From assembly GCA_021740785.1 (NCBI GenBank), contig JAIOZI010000010.1, forward strand, positions 1 to 64,000: a stretch of DNA of 64,000 nucleotides. Reading direction: 5' to 3'. Below are positions 33,060 through 42,519 of the stretch, in pieces. Every line of letters begins with the position of its first letter. Positions within the stretch are counted from its first letter, which is position 1. Below the pieces are notes generated by a model. The model made no database searches, had not been told where the DNA came from, and saw only the letters and a list, made by a program, of their open reading frames with translations. The position numbers were made by a program, and so were the translations under genes. This stretch comes from Melioribacteraceae bacterium (lineage in GTDB: Bacteria; Bacteroidota; Ignavibacteria; Ignavibacteriales; Melioribacteraceae).

Positions 33060-34432
33060 AAATTACTATTGAAGACATATTCAATATTCCGACTGCTGTG
33101 ATTTATAATCCCGATAAATATAAATCGACGGATAAAGTTTCTATTGATTCGCGGACGATCAAAAGGAACTCGATATTCTTTGCAATAAAAGGCGAAAATT
33201 TTGATGGTCATAAATTTGTGATGGATGCAGTGAAGCGCGGTGCAACAACAGTGGTAGTTAATAAAAACAGACTAAGATTATTTGATAAACTTGATATCAC
33301 AATTATTACAGTAAAAGATACAACCAAAGCATTCGGCGCGCTTGCGAACATCTGGCGGAATAAACTCAACACAAAGGTCATCGGGATAACTGGGAGCAAC
33401 GGTAAAACATCAACGAAGGAAATTACTGCAGTATTGCTTTCGGAAAAATTCAATGTTGTTAAATCAATTGCAAACAACAATAATCATATCGGCGTGCCGC
33501 TTACAATTTTTGATGCAAATAGTAAAACCGATGTTATGGTACTGGAACACGGGACAAATCATTTCGGAGAAATTGAATATACCGCAAAGATTTCCGAACC
33601 GGATATTTCTGTAATTACAAATATCGGTGACTCGCATTTGGAATATTTGATCGACAGGGATGGAGTTTACAGGGAAAAATCAGCCCTTCTTACAAATACA
33701 AAAAATGAGGGAATGATTTTAATCAATAATGATGACCCGGTAATCAAAAGAAACACAAAAAAGATAACAAATAAGAAAACATTTGGATTCAGAGGGAAGA
33801 CGGATATTAAAGCATCAGTTTGCGGTTATACAGATAACGGCAGAACGATATTAAATATCGAATCGAATAAAATGAAACTGGATGTTAAACTTCCATTGTA
33901 CGGGTTTTCAAATGCCCTAAATTATCTTACTGCTGTTGCAATTGCTCAAAGCATCGGATTGCCTAAAAGAGATATTTTGAACGGAACAAAAAAACTTAAT
34001 GCAGTAAAGGGAAGACTTGACGTAAAAGAGTTTGATGATTTTATTTTAATTGATGATGCCTATAACGCCAACCCAAATTCAATGATAGCGGCATTTGAAT
34101 TAGTAAAGCGAATCAAATCCAAAAAGAGAAAAATAGCAATCTTGAGCGACATGCTTGAGCTTGGGAAAAATGTAAAAGAACTTCATGCAAATCTGTCTGA
34201 GCATATTTTACGCAATAAAATTAATGAAATCTATCTGACTGGAAAATATTCAAAACAGATATATGATTTAGTTAAAAATAAAAAAGTGACGGCAAAATAT
34301 TTTCGAAATAAAGAATTGTTATCGAAGCACATAGCAAAAATAAATTTGAGCGGAAGCGTAGTGCTTGTAAAAGCTTCGAGAGGTATGGGACTCCAAACAA
34401 TTGTGGAACAAATTGAAAAGAGAGCTGCCTAA
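33056..34432 (+). CDS. murF: UDP-MurNAc-pentapeptide synthetase MurF
   Basis: Adds D-Ala-D-Ala to the UDP-MurNAc-tripeptide. The ATP loop GITGSNGKTSTKE is near residue 105, and DDAYNANPNSM is the family signature. The start is TTG at 33056, overlapping the murE stop (TTGA); no nearby ATG fits better. Length 458 aa. The stop overlaps the mraY start by 1 nt. The ddl gene that supplies D-Ala-D-Ala is not in this cluster. Confidence 0.95.
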   Translation: MKITIEDIFNIPTAVIYNPDKYKSTDKVSIDSRTIKRNSIFFAIKGENFDGHKFVMDAVKRGATTVVVNKNRLRLFDKLDITIITVKDTTKAFGALANIWRNKLNTKVIGITGSNGKTSTKEITAVLLSEKFNVVKSIANNNNHIGVPLTIFDANSKTDVMVLEHGTNHFGEIEYTAKISEPDISVITNIGDSHLEYLIDRDGVYREKSALLTNTKNEGMILINNDDPVIKRNTKKITNKKTFGFRGKTDIKASVCGYTDNGRTILNIESNKMKLDVKLPLYGFSNALNYLTAVAIAQSIGLPKRDILNGTKKLNAVKGRLDVKEFDDFILIDDAYNANPNSMIAAFELVKRIKSKKRKIAILSDMLELGKNVKELHANLSEHILRNKINEIYLTGKYSKQIYDLVKNKKVTAKYFRNKELLSKHIAKINLSGSVVLVKASRGMGLQTIVEQIEKRAA

Positions 34433-35541
34433 TGTTTTATTACTTATTTGATTATATCAACGAAGTCTTTAATCCGCCGGGATTCGATGTGTTCCGTTTC
34501 CTTACATTCCGGTCGGCGCTTGCTGCCATCACAGGTTTATTTTTGTCTTTTTACATTGGTCCTAAAATCATCAATTATCTTAAGAAAAAACAAGTCGGCG
34601 AAAAGGTAAGAGAAGAAGGTCCGCAGAGTCACAAAGCCAAAGAAGGCACTCCCACGATGGGCGGAATAATAATGATCTTCACCGTTGTACTGCCTGTTCT
34701 GCTTTGGAGTGATATAAAAAGTTCATACATAATTCTTGTTTTAATCGGGACATTAATTTTAAGCGGCGTCGGTTTCATAGATGATTATTTGAAAGTAGTG
34801 AAAAAATATCCCCAGGGTTTAATTGCTCGTTATAAATTACTCGGACAAATATTCGTAGGATTGATAGTTGGTTCCGCAATTTATTTTCTTCCTGAATTTT
34901 CCAATTTCAATTCAATCACTACATTGCCTTTTTTCAAAAATCTCAATTTCGATTTCAGTTACCTGTACATACCGGTTGTGATTTTTATAATCACCGCAAC
35001 TTCAAATGCAGTAAATCTCACAGACGGTTTAGACGGTTTGGCAATGGGCACGATGGTGATTGTAATGCTTGCTTTAGCATTTATCACGTATGTATCCGGT
35101 AATGTTATTTACTCGGATTATCTAAATATAATTTACCTCCCGGGTTCCGGGGAGCTTACGGTTTTTATCGCAGCGATGATTGGTGCGGGTCTGGGTTTTC
35201 TCTGGTTTAATTTTTATCCGGCTCAAGTTTTTATGGGTGATACCGGGTCATTAGCAATGGGCGGCGCTTTTGCGATCATCGCAATACTTGTTAAGAAGGA
35301 ACTGCTGATTCCGATTTTAGGCGGGATTTATTTTTTGGAAACGGTTTCGGTAATAATTCAAAGATTGTATTTCAAATACACAAAAAAGAAATACGGTGAA
35401 GGCAGAAGAGTATTCAAGATGGCTCCGATTCATCATCATTATGAACTTCTCGGCTGGTCTGAACCTAAGATTGTTATTCGTTTTTATATCATCACCATAA
35501 TTTTAGCAATAATAAGTTTAGCTTCGTTCAAGGTAAGGTAG
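34432..35541 (+). CDS. mraY: Phospho-MurNAc-pentapeptide transferase MraY
   Basis: An integral membrane enzyme of 369 aa that makes lipid I from UDP-MurNAc-pentapeptide and undecaprenyl phosphate. About ten transmembrane helices. Motifs: GTPTMGG, the Asp pair in GFIDDYLKV, NAVNLTDGLDGLA, FMGDTGSLA, and the histidine motif APIHHHYE. It overlaps murD by 1 nt. Confidence 0.97.
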   Translation: MFYYLFDYINEVFNPPGFDVFRFLTFRSALAAITGLFLSFYIGPKIINYLKKKQVGEKVREEGPQSHKAKEGTPTMGGIIMIFTVVLPVLLWSDIKSSYIILVLIGTLILSGVGFIDDYLKVVKKYPQGLIARYKLLGQIFVGLIVGSAIYFLPEFSNFNSITTLPFFKNLNFDFSYLYIPVVIFIITATSNAVNLTDGLDGLAMGTMVIVMLALAFITYVSGNVIYSDYLNIIYLPGSGELTVFIAAMIGAGLGFLWFNFYPAQVFMGDTGSLAMGGAFAIIAILVKKELLIPILGGIYFLETVSVIIQRLYFKYTKKKYGEGRRVFKMAPIHHHYELLGWSEPKIVIRFYIITIILAIISLASFKVR

Positions 35542-36881
35542 TGAATTACAAAGGTCTGAAAATATCGATCATCGGGGCAGTGAGAAGCGGAGTAGCCGCA
35601 GCTAAACTTGCAAAACGTTTGGGTGCAGTTCCATTCGTGAGTGATACTGCCGAAGAGGAGAAGATTGCTCAAAATTTAGTGATGCTTAATTCGGAAGGAA
35701 TCGCTTTTGAATCAGGCGGTCATTCGGGAAAAGTTTTTGATTGTGATCTGCTGGTTACAAGTCCCGGCGTTCCTTCGGATTCAGAGGTTTTGACAAAAGC
35801 GAAATCTTTGGGAATTAAAATAATTAGTGAATTGGAATTTGCATCGAGTGTATGTAAAGGAAATGTAATTGCAGTTACCGGAACAAACGGTAAAACTACA
35901 ACAACAGCACTCTTTGCGCATGTGATTAACAATTGCGGTGGGAAAGCTTATACGGCAGGTAATATTGGCAGAGCATTTTCAGAGATTGCATTAAATGTAA
36001 GTGAAGATGAATATGTTTCATTAGAGGTTTCGAGTTTCCAGTTGGACTTTATCGAAAGATTCAAACCGAAGTTTGCAACAATTTTGAACATCACACCTGA
36101 TCACTTGGATAGATATGGAAATGATATTAATAATTATATCAATTCGAAAAAAAGAATTAGTGAAAACCAGGATGAGAAGGATTTTTATATATCGAATGAT
36201 GATGACGAATTGACACGGATAATTTACAGTAACGCTACACAGTATGCATTTTCTATAAAGAATAAAGTAAGCAATGGCGCATACTCTCATGATGGAAAAA
36301 TATTTTTTGTAAGTGATAATAAATTTGATCATGTGTGTGATACATCGGATTTGAGTATTAAGGGTGAGCATAATTTATATAACGCTCTGCCTGTTGTAAT
36401 TACCGCAAAAATAATTGGATTCGAAAATGATTTAATAAAAAAAGGACTTTCAACATTTCCCGGTGTTGAACATCGTTTGGAGTTTGTTCGTGAGATTGAC
36501 GGAGTGAAATATATAAATGATTCAAAGGCAACAAATGTAGATTCCGTCTGGTATGCACTAAGAAGTTTTGAAGATCCGATTATTTTAATTCTCGGGGGCA
36601 AAGATAAAGGGAATGACTACAACCAGATAAAAGAACTTGTGAAAAATAGAGTAAAAAAAATATATGCAATCGGATCATCATCAAAAAAAGTTTTTGATTT
36701 TTTTTCTGAGTTTGTTGATACGGAAATAGTCGATACACTTGAGAATTGTGTTAAAAGAAGTCTGGGAGATAGAGAAGAAGGTGATATAGTCCTATTGTCA
36801 CCTGCATGTGCGAGTTTCGATATGTTTGAAAATTATGAACATAGGGGTAGAGTATTTAAGGAAGCGGTGAATAATCTATAA
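35541..36881 (+). CDS. murD: UDP-MurNAc-L-Ala:D-Glu ligase MurD
   Basis: Adds D-Glu to UDP-MurNAc-L-Ala. The ATP loop is AVTGTNGKTTTT near residue 112; YINDSKATNVDS and ILGGKDKGNDY are family motifs. It starts with GTG overlapping the mraY stop (TAGTG). Length 446 aa. It is followed with no gap by ftsW. Confidence 0.96.
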   Translation: MNYKGLKISIIGAVRSGVAAAKLAKRLGAVPFVSDTAEEEKIAQNLVMLNSEGIAFESGGHSGKVFDCDLLVTSPGVPSDSEVLTKAKSLGIKIISELEFASSVCKGNVIAVTGTNGKTTTTALFAHVINNCGGKAYTAGNIGRAFSEIALNVSEDEYVSLEVSSFQLDFIERFKPKFATILNITPDHLDRYGNDINNYINSKKRISENQDEKDFYISNDDDELTRIIYSNATQYAFSIKNKVSNGAYSHDGKIFFVSDNKFDHVCDTSDLSIKGEHNLYNALPVVITAKIIGFENDLIKKGLSTFPGVEHRLEFVREIDGVKYINDSKATNVDSVWYALRSFEDPIILILGGKDKGNDYNQIKELVKNRVKKIYAIGSSSKKVFDFFSEFVDTEIVDTLENCVKRSLGDREEGDIVLLSPACASFDMFENYEHRGRVFKEAVNNL

Positions 36882-37988
36882 ATGAAAAACTTAGCGAAAA
36901 TATTGATAGCATTGGTAATTGTACTGAGTATTCTCGGTGCAATCCTTGTGTTCAGTGCAAGCGGAACTTACAGCGCGGTAAAGTTCAACAGCATTTATAC
37001 ATTGTTCAAATCTCATGTCGGCAAAGTATTAATTGCGGCATTCGGATTGGTAATTTTCTCATCAATACCTTATGAAAATTACCGGCATTACAGCAAGCAT
37101 GCTATGCTTGGTGTGATAATTCTTCTTTTAATTACACTGCTGTTTTCACAAAGTTTTAAAGGAGCCGCACGCTGGATCGACATTGGTTTGTTCAGATTTC
37201 AACCTTCTGAATTGGCTAAAGTAGTTTTGCTGGTTCACCTCGCAAACATGATTGAGAGGCAGGGTAGTAAAGTATCGGAATTTAAATCCGGTTTGGTTTA
37301 CCCGATGTTCTGGATTTTTACAATCAGCCTATTTGTATTTCTTCAGCCGAATGTTTCGACCACTGTAATAATAACTTTGATCTCATTTGTTCTGCTATAT
37401 GTCGGTGGTGCAAGTTTCAAACACGTTTTTGCGACTCTCGGATCGGGAGCCGTTTTTGCGGGACTTGCAATGATGGCATTATCACATTCAAGAGAAAGAA
37501 TTTTGACCTTTGTCGATTCACTGATGAACGGCGGAGATATCAATATGCAGGTAAAACAGGCAAAGATTGCATTAGGCAGCGGTGGCTTTATTGGTGTTGG
37601 TCTTGGTCACAGCAGGCAGAGTGATTTGTTTTTACCCGAATCTTACGGCGATTTTATTTTTTCTGTGCTGGGTGAAGAAACAGGATTTTTAGGAGCAATT
37701 ATTGTCCTACTTGTTTATCTGACAATCTTCTTTGTAGGAATTCTAATTGCAAAACGCGCAAAGGATACATTCGGACAGTTGATTGTATTTGGATTGTCTT
37801 TCAATATCGTAATAAGCGCACTTATAAATGCAGCGGTTGTTGTGGGCATACTGCCAACTACAGGTATAACGCTGCCCTTTATAAGTTTCGGCGGAACATC
37901 AATAATAATTTTTGCTATATCGATCGGAATAATTGTGAACGTTGCATTGCAAACCCATAGATACCGCGAACCAAGGTTGAATCAGTGA
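36882..37988 (+). CDS. ftsW: Septal peptidoglycan polymerase FtsW
   Basis: A 368-aa SEDS-family glycosyltransferase with ten transmembrane helices that polymerises lipid II at the septum with FtsI. Family motifs: FKGAARWIDIGLFRFQPSEL with the Arg-Trp-Ile core, then GEETGFLGA and GITLPFISFGGTS. Its location between murD and murG is standard. It overlaps murG by 1 nt if murG starts at 37988. Confidence 0.96.
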   Translation: MKNLAKILIALVIVLSILGAILVFSASGTYSAVKFNSIYTLFKSHVGKVLIAAFGLVIFSSIPYENYRHYSKHAMLGVIILLLITLLFSQSFKGAARWIDIGLFRFQPSELAKVVLLVHLANMIERQGSKVSEFKSGLVYPMFWIFTISLFVFLQPNVSTTVIITLISFVLLYVGGASFKHVFATLGSGAVFAGLAMMALSHSRERILTFVDSLMNGGDINMQVKQAKIALGSGGFIGVGLGHSRQSDLFLPESYGDFIFSVLGEETGFLGAIIVLLVYLTIFFVGILIAKRAKDTFGQLIVFGLSFNIVISALINAAVVVGILPTTGITLPFISFGGTSIIIFAISIGIIVNVALQTHRYREPRLNQ

Positions 37989-39091
37989 TGAAAATAAACG
38001 CAAATCCATATCGTTTTATTTTTGCAGGCGGCGGAACAGGCGGACATCTTTACCCTGCATTAGCAGTTGCCGAACAAATCCGACTGATAAAACCGGAATC
38101 GAAAATTTTATTCATCGGAACGAAAGATAAACTTGAGTCTACAGTTGTACCGAAGTTCGGATTTGATTTTAAGTCGATTTGGATTTCAGGATTTGTCCGA
38201 AAACTCACATTGCAGAATTTACTGTTCCCGGTCAAACTTCTGGTCTCTGCTGTGAAATCGCTGATGATCTGTTTTAGTTTCAAACCAAGAGTAGCAATTG
38301 GAACAGGCGCGTATGTTTCAGGTCCGGTCGTCTGGGCGGCATCTTTCCTAGGTTCAAAAGTTATGCTGCTTGAGCAAAATAGTTACCCGGGAGTTACGAA
38401 TAGACTTTTGGAAAAACGCGCTGATCAAATTCATGTTGCATTCGAAGATTCAAAAAATTATTTCCGGTTCAGTGAAAAACTTCATGTATCCGGAAACCCG
38501 GTGCGTGTCAATTTGCAGCTTATGGATAAACAAGAGGCAATAAAACATATTGGATTAAATCCAGAAAGAAAAACACTTTTAGTTCTTGGCGGGAGTCTGG
38601 GTGCGTCATCGATAAATAATGCGGTTGATGAAAATTTGGAAAAATTAATTTCCGGCGGAATACAGATCATCTGGCAGACCGGAAAAAGATATTTTGATCA
38701 ATATAAAAATCTTGAAAACGAGTCTGTGAAGGTATTCCCATTTTTTGATGATATCGAAAATTATTATTCAGCTTGTGATTTAGTGATAGCGAGAGCAGGC
38801 GCAACGACAATAGCCGAACTGGCATATTTGGGATTACCGTCGGTATTTGTCCCCTCTCCAAATGTGGCTGAAGATCATCAGTATAAAAATGCGAAATCTA
38901 TGGTTGATAATGAGGCGGCAATTTTAATTAAGGATAATGAATTAGGTAAAAAGTTGGTTGATGTTTTAGTCCGGCTTTTTAATGACAGCATTCAACTTCA
39001 GAAGTTGAGTGATGGAATAAAGAAATTTTCTAAACCTGATGCAGCAAAGACAATTGCGGAAAATGCAATAAAACTTGCTGAAGGAATTTAA
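37988..39091 (+). CDS. murG: Lipid II synthase MurG
   Basis: A peripheral membrane GT-B glycosyltransferase that adds GlcNAc to lipid I. The N-terminal glycine loop is FAGGGTGGHLYPALAVAE; LLEQNSYPGVTNR and LVLGGSLGASSINNA are family motifs, and RAGATTIAELAYLGLPSVFV binds UDP-GlcNAc. The ATG at 37988 is taken; a GTG directly before it (37985) is also possible. About 367 aa. A 14-bp gap precedes murC. Confidence 0.96.
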   Translation: MKINANPYRFIFAGGGTGGHLYPALAVAEQIRLIKPESKILFIGTKDKLESTVVPKFGFDFKSIWISGFVRKLTLQNLLFPVKLLVSAVKSLMICFSFKPRVAIGTGAYVSGPVVWAASFLGSKVMLLEQNSYPGVTNRLLEKRADQIHVAFEDSKNYFRFSEKLHVSGNPVRVNLQLMDKQEAIKHIGLNPERKTLLVLGGSLGASSINNAVDENLEKLISGGIQIIWQTGKRYFDQYKNLENESVKVFPFFDDIENYYSACDLVIARAGATTIAELAYLGLPSVFVPSPNVAEDHQYKNAKSMVDNEAAILIKDNELGKKLVDVLVRLFNDSIQLQKLSDGIKKFSKPDAAKTIAENAIKLAEGI

Positions 39092-39105
39092 AGAGGCAGA
39101 TCGAT

Positions 39106-40476
39106 ATGATGCAGAACGTTATTAAGAAAGTTCATTTTGTCGGGATTGGCGGAATCGGGATGAGCGGACTCGCAGAAATTTTATTGAATAGAGGATTTGA
39201 AGTTTCAGGCTCGGACTTAAATGAAACGGAAGTAACCGATCATCTTAAAGATCTTGGTGTTACTATTTATAAAGGACATTCACCCGAAAATTTGATTGAT
39301 GCCGATGTGCTGGTTTATTCATCAGCGGTTACTACCGCAAATCCTGAGGTTGCTGCTGCAATCGATAGCAAAATTCCGGTTATCAAACGTTCCGAGATGC
39401 TGGCTGAAACGATGAGAATGAAATATGGAATCAGTATTGCCGGTACCCACGGAAAAACCACGACTACCTCAATGGTTGGGCTGGTGCTTACTGCCGGAAA
39501 TATTGACCCGACAATTATTGTCGGAGGTAAACTTAGCGGACTCGGCGGAACAAACGCGCGTCTTGGTCATGGTGATTATATAGTTGTTGAAGCTGATGAG
39601 TTTGACCGTTCCTTTTTGAAATTAACTCCTACCATTGCAGCCATTACAACTCTCGAAAGAGAACATCTTGATATTTATAAAGATCTCGATGATTTGAAAT
39701 CAGCATTTATTGAATTTGCAAATAAGGTTCCGTTTTACGGATTTGTTGCTCTTTGCTTGGATGAGCCGGCGCTGCAGGAAATCATTCCGTTGATCAACAA
39801 AAAGATAATAACCTACGGTGTCAACATACACTCTGATGTTCGTGCCGTTGATATTCAACATGATAATTTTAATAGTTCCTTCAACGTTATTTACAAAGGC
39901 GAGGATTTGGGAAGGATTACTCTGCAGCTTCCCGGTTTGCACTACATTAAAAATTCTCTCGTTGCAGTAATTACCGCAAGAGAACTTGGTGTTGATTTTG
40001 AAACTATTAAAGAAGCTCTTGGGTCATTCACCGGCGTATATAGAAGATTTGAAACAAAATACAGTAATGATATTCTTGTGATTGATGATTACGCACATCA
40101 TCCTACTGAGACAGATGCAACATTAAGCGGAATTAGAAATGGATGGAAGAGAAGACTGGTGGCTGTTTTTCAACCACACCTGTACTCACGTACTCAGGAT
40201 TTTTATAAAGAATTCGGCAGATCGTTGATGAATTCGGATGTGTTTATCTGTACTGATGTTTACCCGGCTCGCGAGGAACCTATTGAAGGAATAAACGGAA
40301 AATTGGTAGCGGATGCCGCAAAAAGTTTCGGTCATAAAAATGTTCATTATGAACCTGATAAAACAAAAATTCCCGAACTATTGAAATCAATTTACAAGAA
40401 GGATGATATCATAATAACAATGGGTGCGGGCGATATATGGAAATTCGGCGAAAAATTTATTGAGTTGATAAAATAA
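39106..40476 (+). CDS. murC: UDP-MurNAc:L-alanine ligase MurC
   Basis: Adds L-Ala, the first stem-peptide residue. The N-terminal Rossmann motif is FVGIGGIGMSGLAEIL, the ATP loop IAGTHGKTTTTSM near residue 108, and the C-terminal domain contains DDYAHHPTE and FQPHLYSRT. Length 456 aa. MurB, which often adjoins murC, is not in this cluster. Confidence 0.97.
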   Translation: MMQNVIKKVHFVGIGGIGMSGLAEILLNRGFEVSGSDLNETEVTDHLKDLGVTIYKGHSPENLIDADVLVYSSAVTTANPEVAAAIDSKIPVIKRSEMLAETMRMKYGISIAGTHGKTTTTSMVGLVLTAGNIDPTIIVGGKLSGLGGTNARLGHGDYIVVEADEFDRSFLKLTPTIAAITTLEREHLDIYKDLDDLKSAFIEFANKVPFYGFVALCLDEPALQEIIPLINKKIITYGVNIHSDVRAVDIQHDNFNSSFNVIYKGEDLGRITLQLPGLHYIKNSLVAVITARELGVDFETIKEALGSFTGVYRRFETKYSNDILVIDDYAHHPTETDATLSGIRNGWKRRLVAVFQPHLYSRTQDFYKEFGRSLMNSDVFICTDVYPAREEPIEGINGKLVADAAKSFGHKNVHYEPDKTKIPELLKSIYKKDDIIITMGAGDIWKFGEKFIELIK

Positions 40477-40479
40477 TAG

Positions 40480-41256
40480 ATGATGAAAAAATTTCTAAAA
40501 ATACCGAGCATTTTATTCTTATTGATTTCTCTTGCATTGGTTTTTTATTTGTCAGTTTCACTGGAAGATAAAGCTCCGAAGATAGGAGTTATTGAATTAA
40601 ACGGGAATTTCCATCTTTCAAAAGACATCTACTTCAAGTATGCGGGATTTGAAGACAAGGAAAAATATAACGAATTGACACTTCCGTTAATTAAGGATCG
40701 ATTGGAAAAGCATCCATATATAAAAAGAGCGGATGTAATCTATGAGGGTGATAACGCGGTTACGGTTCAGATCACAGAGAAAGTATTTGAAGCATTGCTT
40801 TATTGGGAAAGTAAACAGTTTATAATTACCGAGGATTTGGAAACGTTACCGATTTTGTCTTACACTAAACGAATTGATTACCCGGTAATCAGCAATCCTT
40901 TTGTAAAGGATTCTATTCGGAATTTCCATAATGTTAAAAAATATGATGATGTCGTTACAGCTTTGAAAATTTTAACAACAGCGAAATTAACGGACCCGGA
41001 ACTGTATGAAAATCTGAACGAAATTAATTTAAGAAACGGCGGGGATATTTTACTCTATTATTCATTTGCAGATTATCCGGTTGTAGTAGGAAGAGGAAAT
41101 GAAATAGCGAAGGTAATTTACTTCGGAAAATTATGGAATAATATGAAAGGGAAGAGCATTAACCGGGTTATCGAATACATTGATCTAAGGTTTGCGCAGC
41201 ATGTTTATTTAGGTATAACGACCGAAGCACAAGAAGATAAGGAAGTAAATTCATGA
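40480..41256 (+). CDS. ftsQ: Divisome protein FtsQ/DivIB-like
   Basis: A 258-aa bitopic protein with one transmembrane helix at ~residues 9-27, then a periplasmic region with a POTRA-like start (GVIELNGNFHLSKDIYFKYA, RLEKHPYIKRADVIYEGDNA) and the FtsQ beta domain. It links FtsL to the rest of the divisome. The position between murC and ftsA supports the call. It overlaps ftsA by 4 nt. Confidence 0.9.
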   Translation: MMKKFLKIPSILFLLISLALVFYLSVSLEDKAPKIGVIELNGNFHLSKDIYFKYAGFEDKEKYNELTLPLIKDRLEKHPYIKRADVIYEGDNAVTVQITEKVFEALLYWESKQFIITEDLETLPILSYTKRIDYPVISNPFVKDSIRNFHNVKKYDDVVTALKILTTAKLTDPELYENLNEINLRNGGDILLYYSFADYPVVVGRGNEIAKVIYFGKLWNNMKGKSINRVIEYIDLRFAQHVYLGITTEAQEDKEVNS

Positions 41257-42497
41257 AAAAAAATATAATTGCCGGTTTGGATCTCGGTACGACGAAAGTC
41301 GGAGCAATAATTGCCGAGAAATCTGAAAATAATCTGGATATTCTTGGTTTCGGAGTTGCGCCTTCGGAAGGACTAAACCGGGGATTGGTTGCAAACATTA
41401 CGAAAACTGCCGAAGCTATTAAAGAAGCAATGGATATTGCATCGAACCGTGCCGGGATAACAATAAAAGAAGTGAACGTTGGAGTTGCAGGAGAACACAT
41501 TACGAGTTTACGTCATAGAAATTATGTTACGATCAGTAACCCGGATAAAGAAATTACAGAGGAAGATCTCGAGAGGTTAAAAGCAGATGTACGCACAATC
41601 AGAATTCCATCCGACAGACAAATACTTCACATTATTCCGGAGGAATTTTTTATTGATCATCAGGGCGGCATTGAAAATCCAATTGGTATGAGCGGGTCAA
41701 GATTGGAAGCGCTGAATCATGTTGTGCTGGCATCAATTCCCGCAATTCAAAATATAAATAAATCGGTGCAGCGAGCCGGGTACGTAGTAAAAGATTATGT
41801 ACTTCAGCCAATTGCATCCAGTATCTCCGTGCTTGAAGATAATGAAATGGATTTAGGCGTTGCGTTGATTGATATCGGCGGCGGAACGACCGATGTTGCA
41901 ATTTATCACGATAAAAGTGTAAAACATACCAAGGTTATCGGAGTTGCCGGTAATCAAGTTACTAATGATATTCGTGAATCTCTCGGAATTGTAACAGGTG
42001 AAGCAGAAAAATTGAAAAAAGAATACGGTTATGCGTCCGAGGATTCAATCATAAAAGATGAGGACATTTACATAAAAGGTGTCGGCGCCAGGGGAAATAT
42101 TAAAATTCCAATTTCTTTATTGACTCAAATCATCAGTGTGAGAATGAGAGAATTGTTCACGTTGATTGATAATGAATTGCGCCATACAGGTTATAAAGGA
42201 AAAATTAAAGCAGGTATAGTGCTGACCGGCGGCGGTTCACTTTTAAGAGGATGCACAGAATTAGCCGAAGAAGTATTTGGGTTGCCGACTAGAATCGGTG
42301 TCCCGCTGGAATTAGGCGCCGGATTATCGAATGAAATTGAAAGTCCCGAGTTTGCAACAGTTGCCGGATTGATAAAAGGAATTCCCGGAACGACTTCAAG
42401 CGATACTATGATAAACATCAAAAGCGGAAGAGATAGAGGACAGCTTAAAGTAAAAAGTTTCTTTAAAAAGATACAAGAATTTTTTGATGAACTATAA
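41253..42497 (+). CDS. ftsA: Cell-division protein FtsA
   Basis: A 414-aa actin-fold protein that tethers FtsZ to the membrane. ATP-binding motifs are AGLDLGTTKVGAI at the N-terminus, LIDIGGGTTDVAIY in the middle and LTGGGSLLRG later. The SHS2/1C insert follows the first motif. The C-terminal peptide (SFFKKIQEFFDEL) is amphipathic and would be the membrane anchor. The stop lies 22 bp before the ftsZ ATG. Confidence 0.96.
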   Translation: MKKNIIAGLDLGTTKVGAIIAEKSENNLDILGFGVAPSEGLNRGLVANITKTAEAIKEAMDIASNRAGITIKEVNVGVAGEHITSLRHRNYVTISNPDKEITEEDLERLKADVRTIRIPSDRQILHIIPEEFFIDHQGGIENPIGMSGSRLEALNHVVLASIPAIQNINKSVQRAGYVVKDYVLQPIASSISVLEDNEMDLGVALIDIGGGTTDVAIYHDKSVKHTKVIGVAGNQVTNDIRESLGIVTGEAEKLKKEYGYASEDSIIKDEDIYIKGVGARGNIKIPISLLTQIISVRMRELFTLIDNELRHTGYKGKIKAGIVLTGGGSLLRGCTELAEEVFGLPTRIGVPLELGAGLSNEIESPEFATVAGLIKGIPGTTSSDTMINIKSGRDRGQLKVKSFFKKIQEFFDEL

Positions 42498-42519
42498 ATA
42501 CCACAACAAGGAGGAAGTA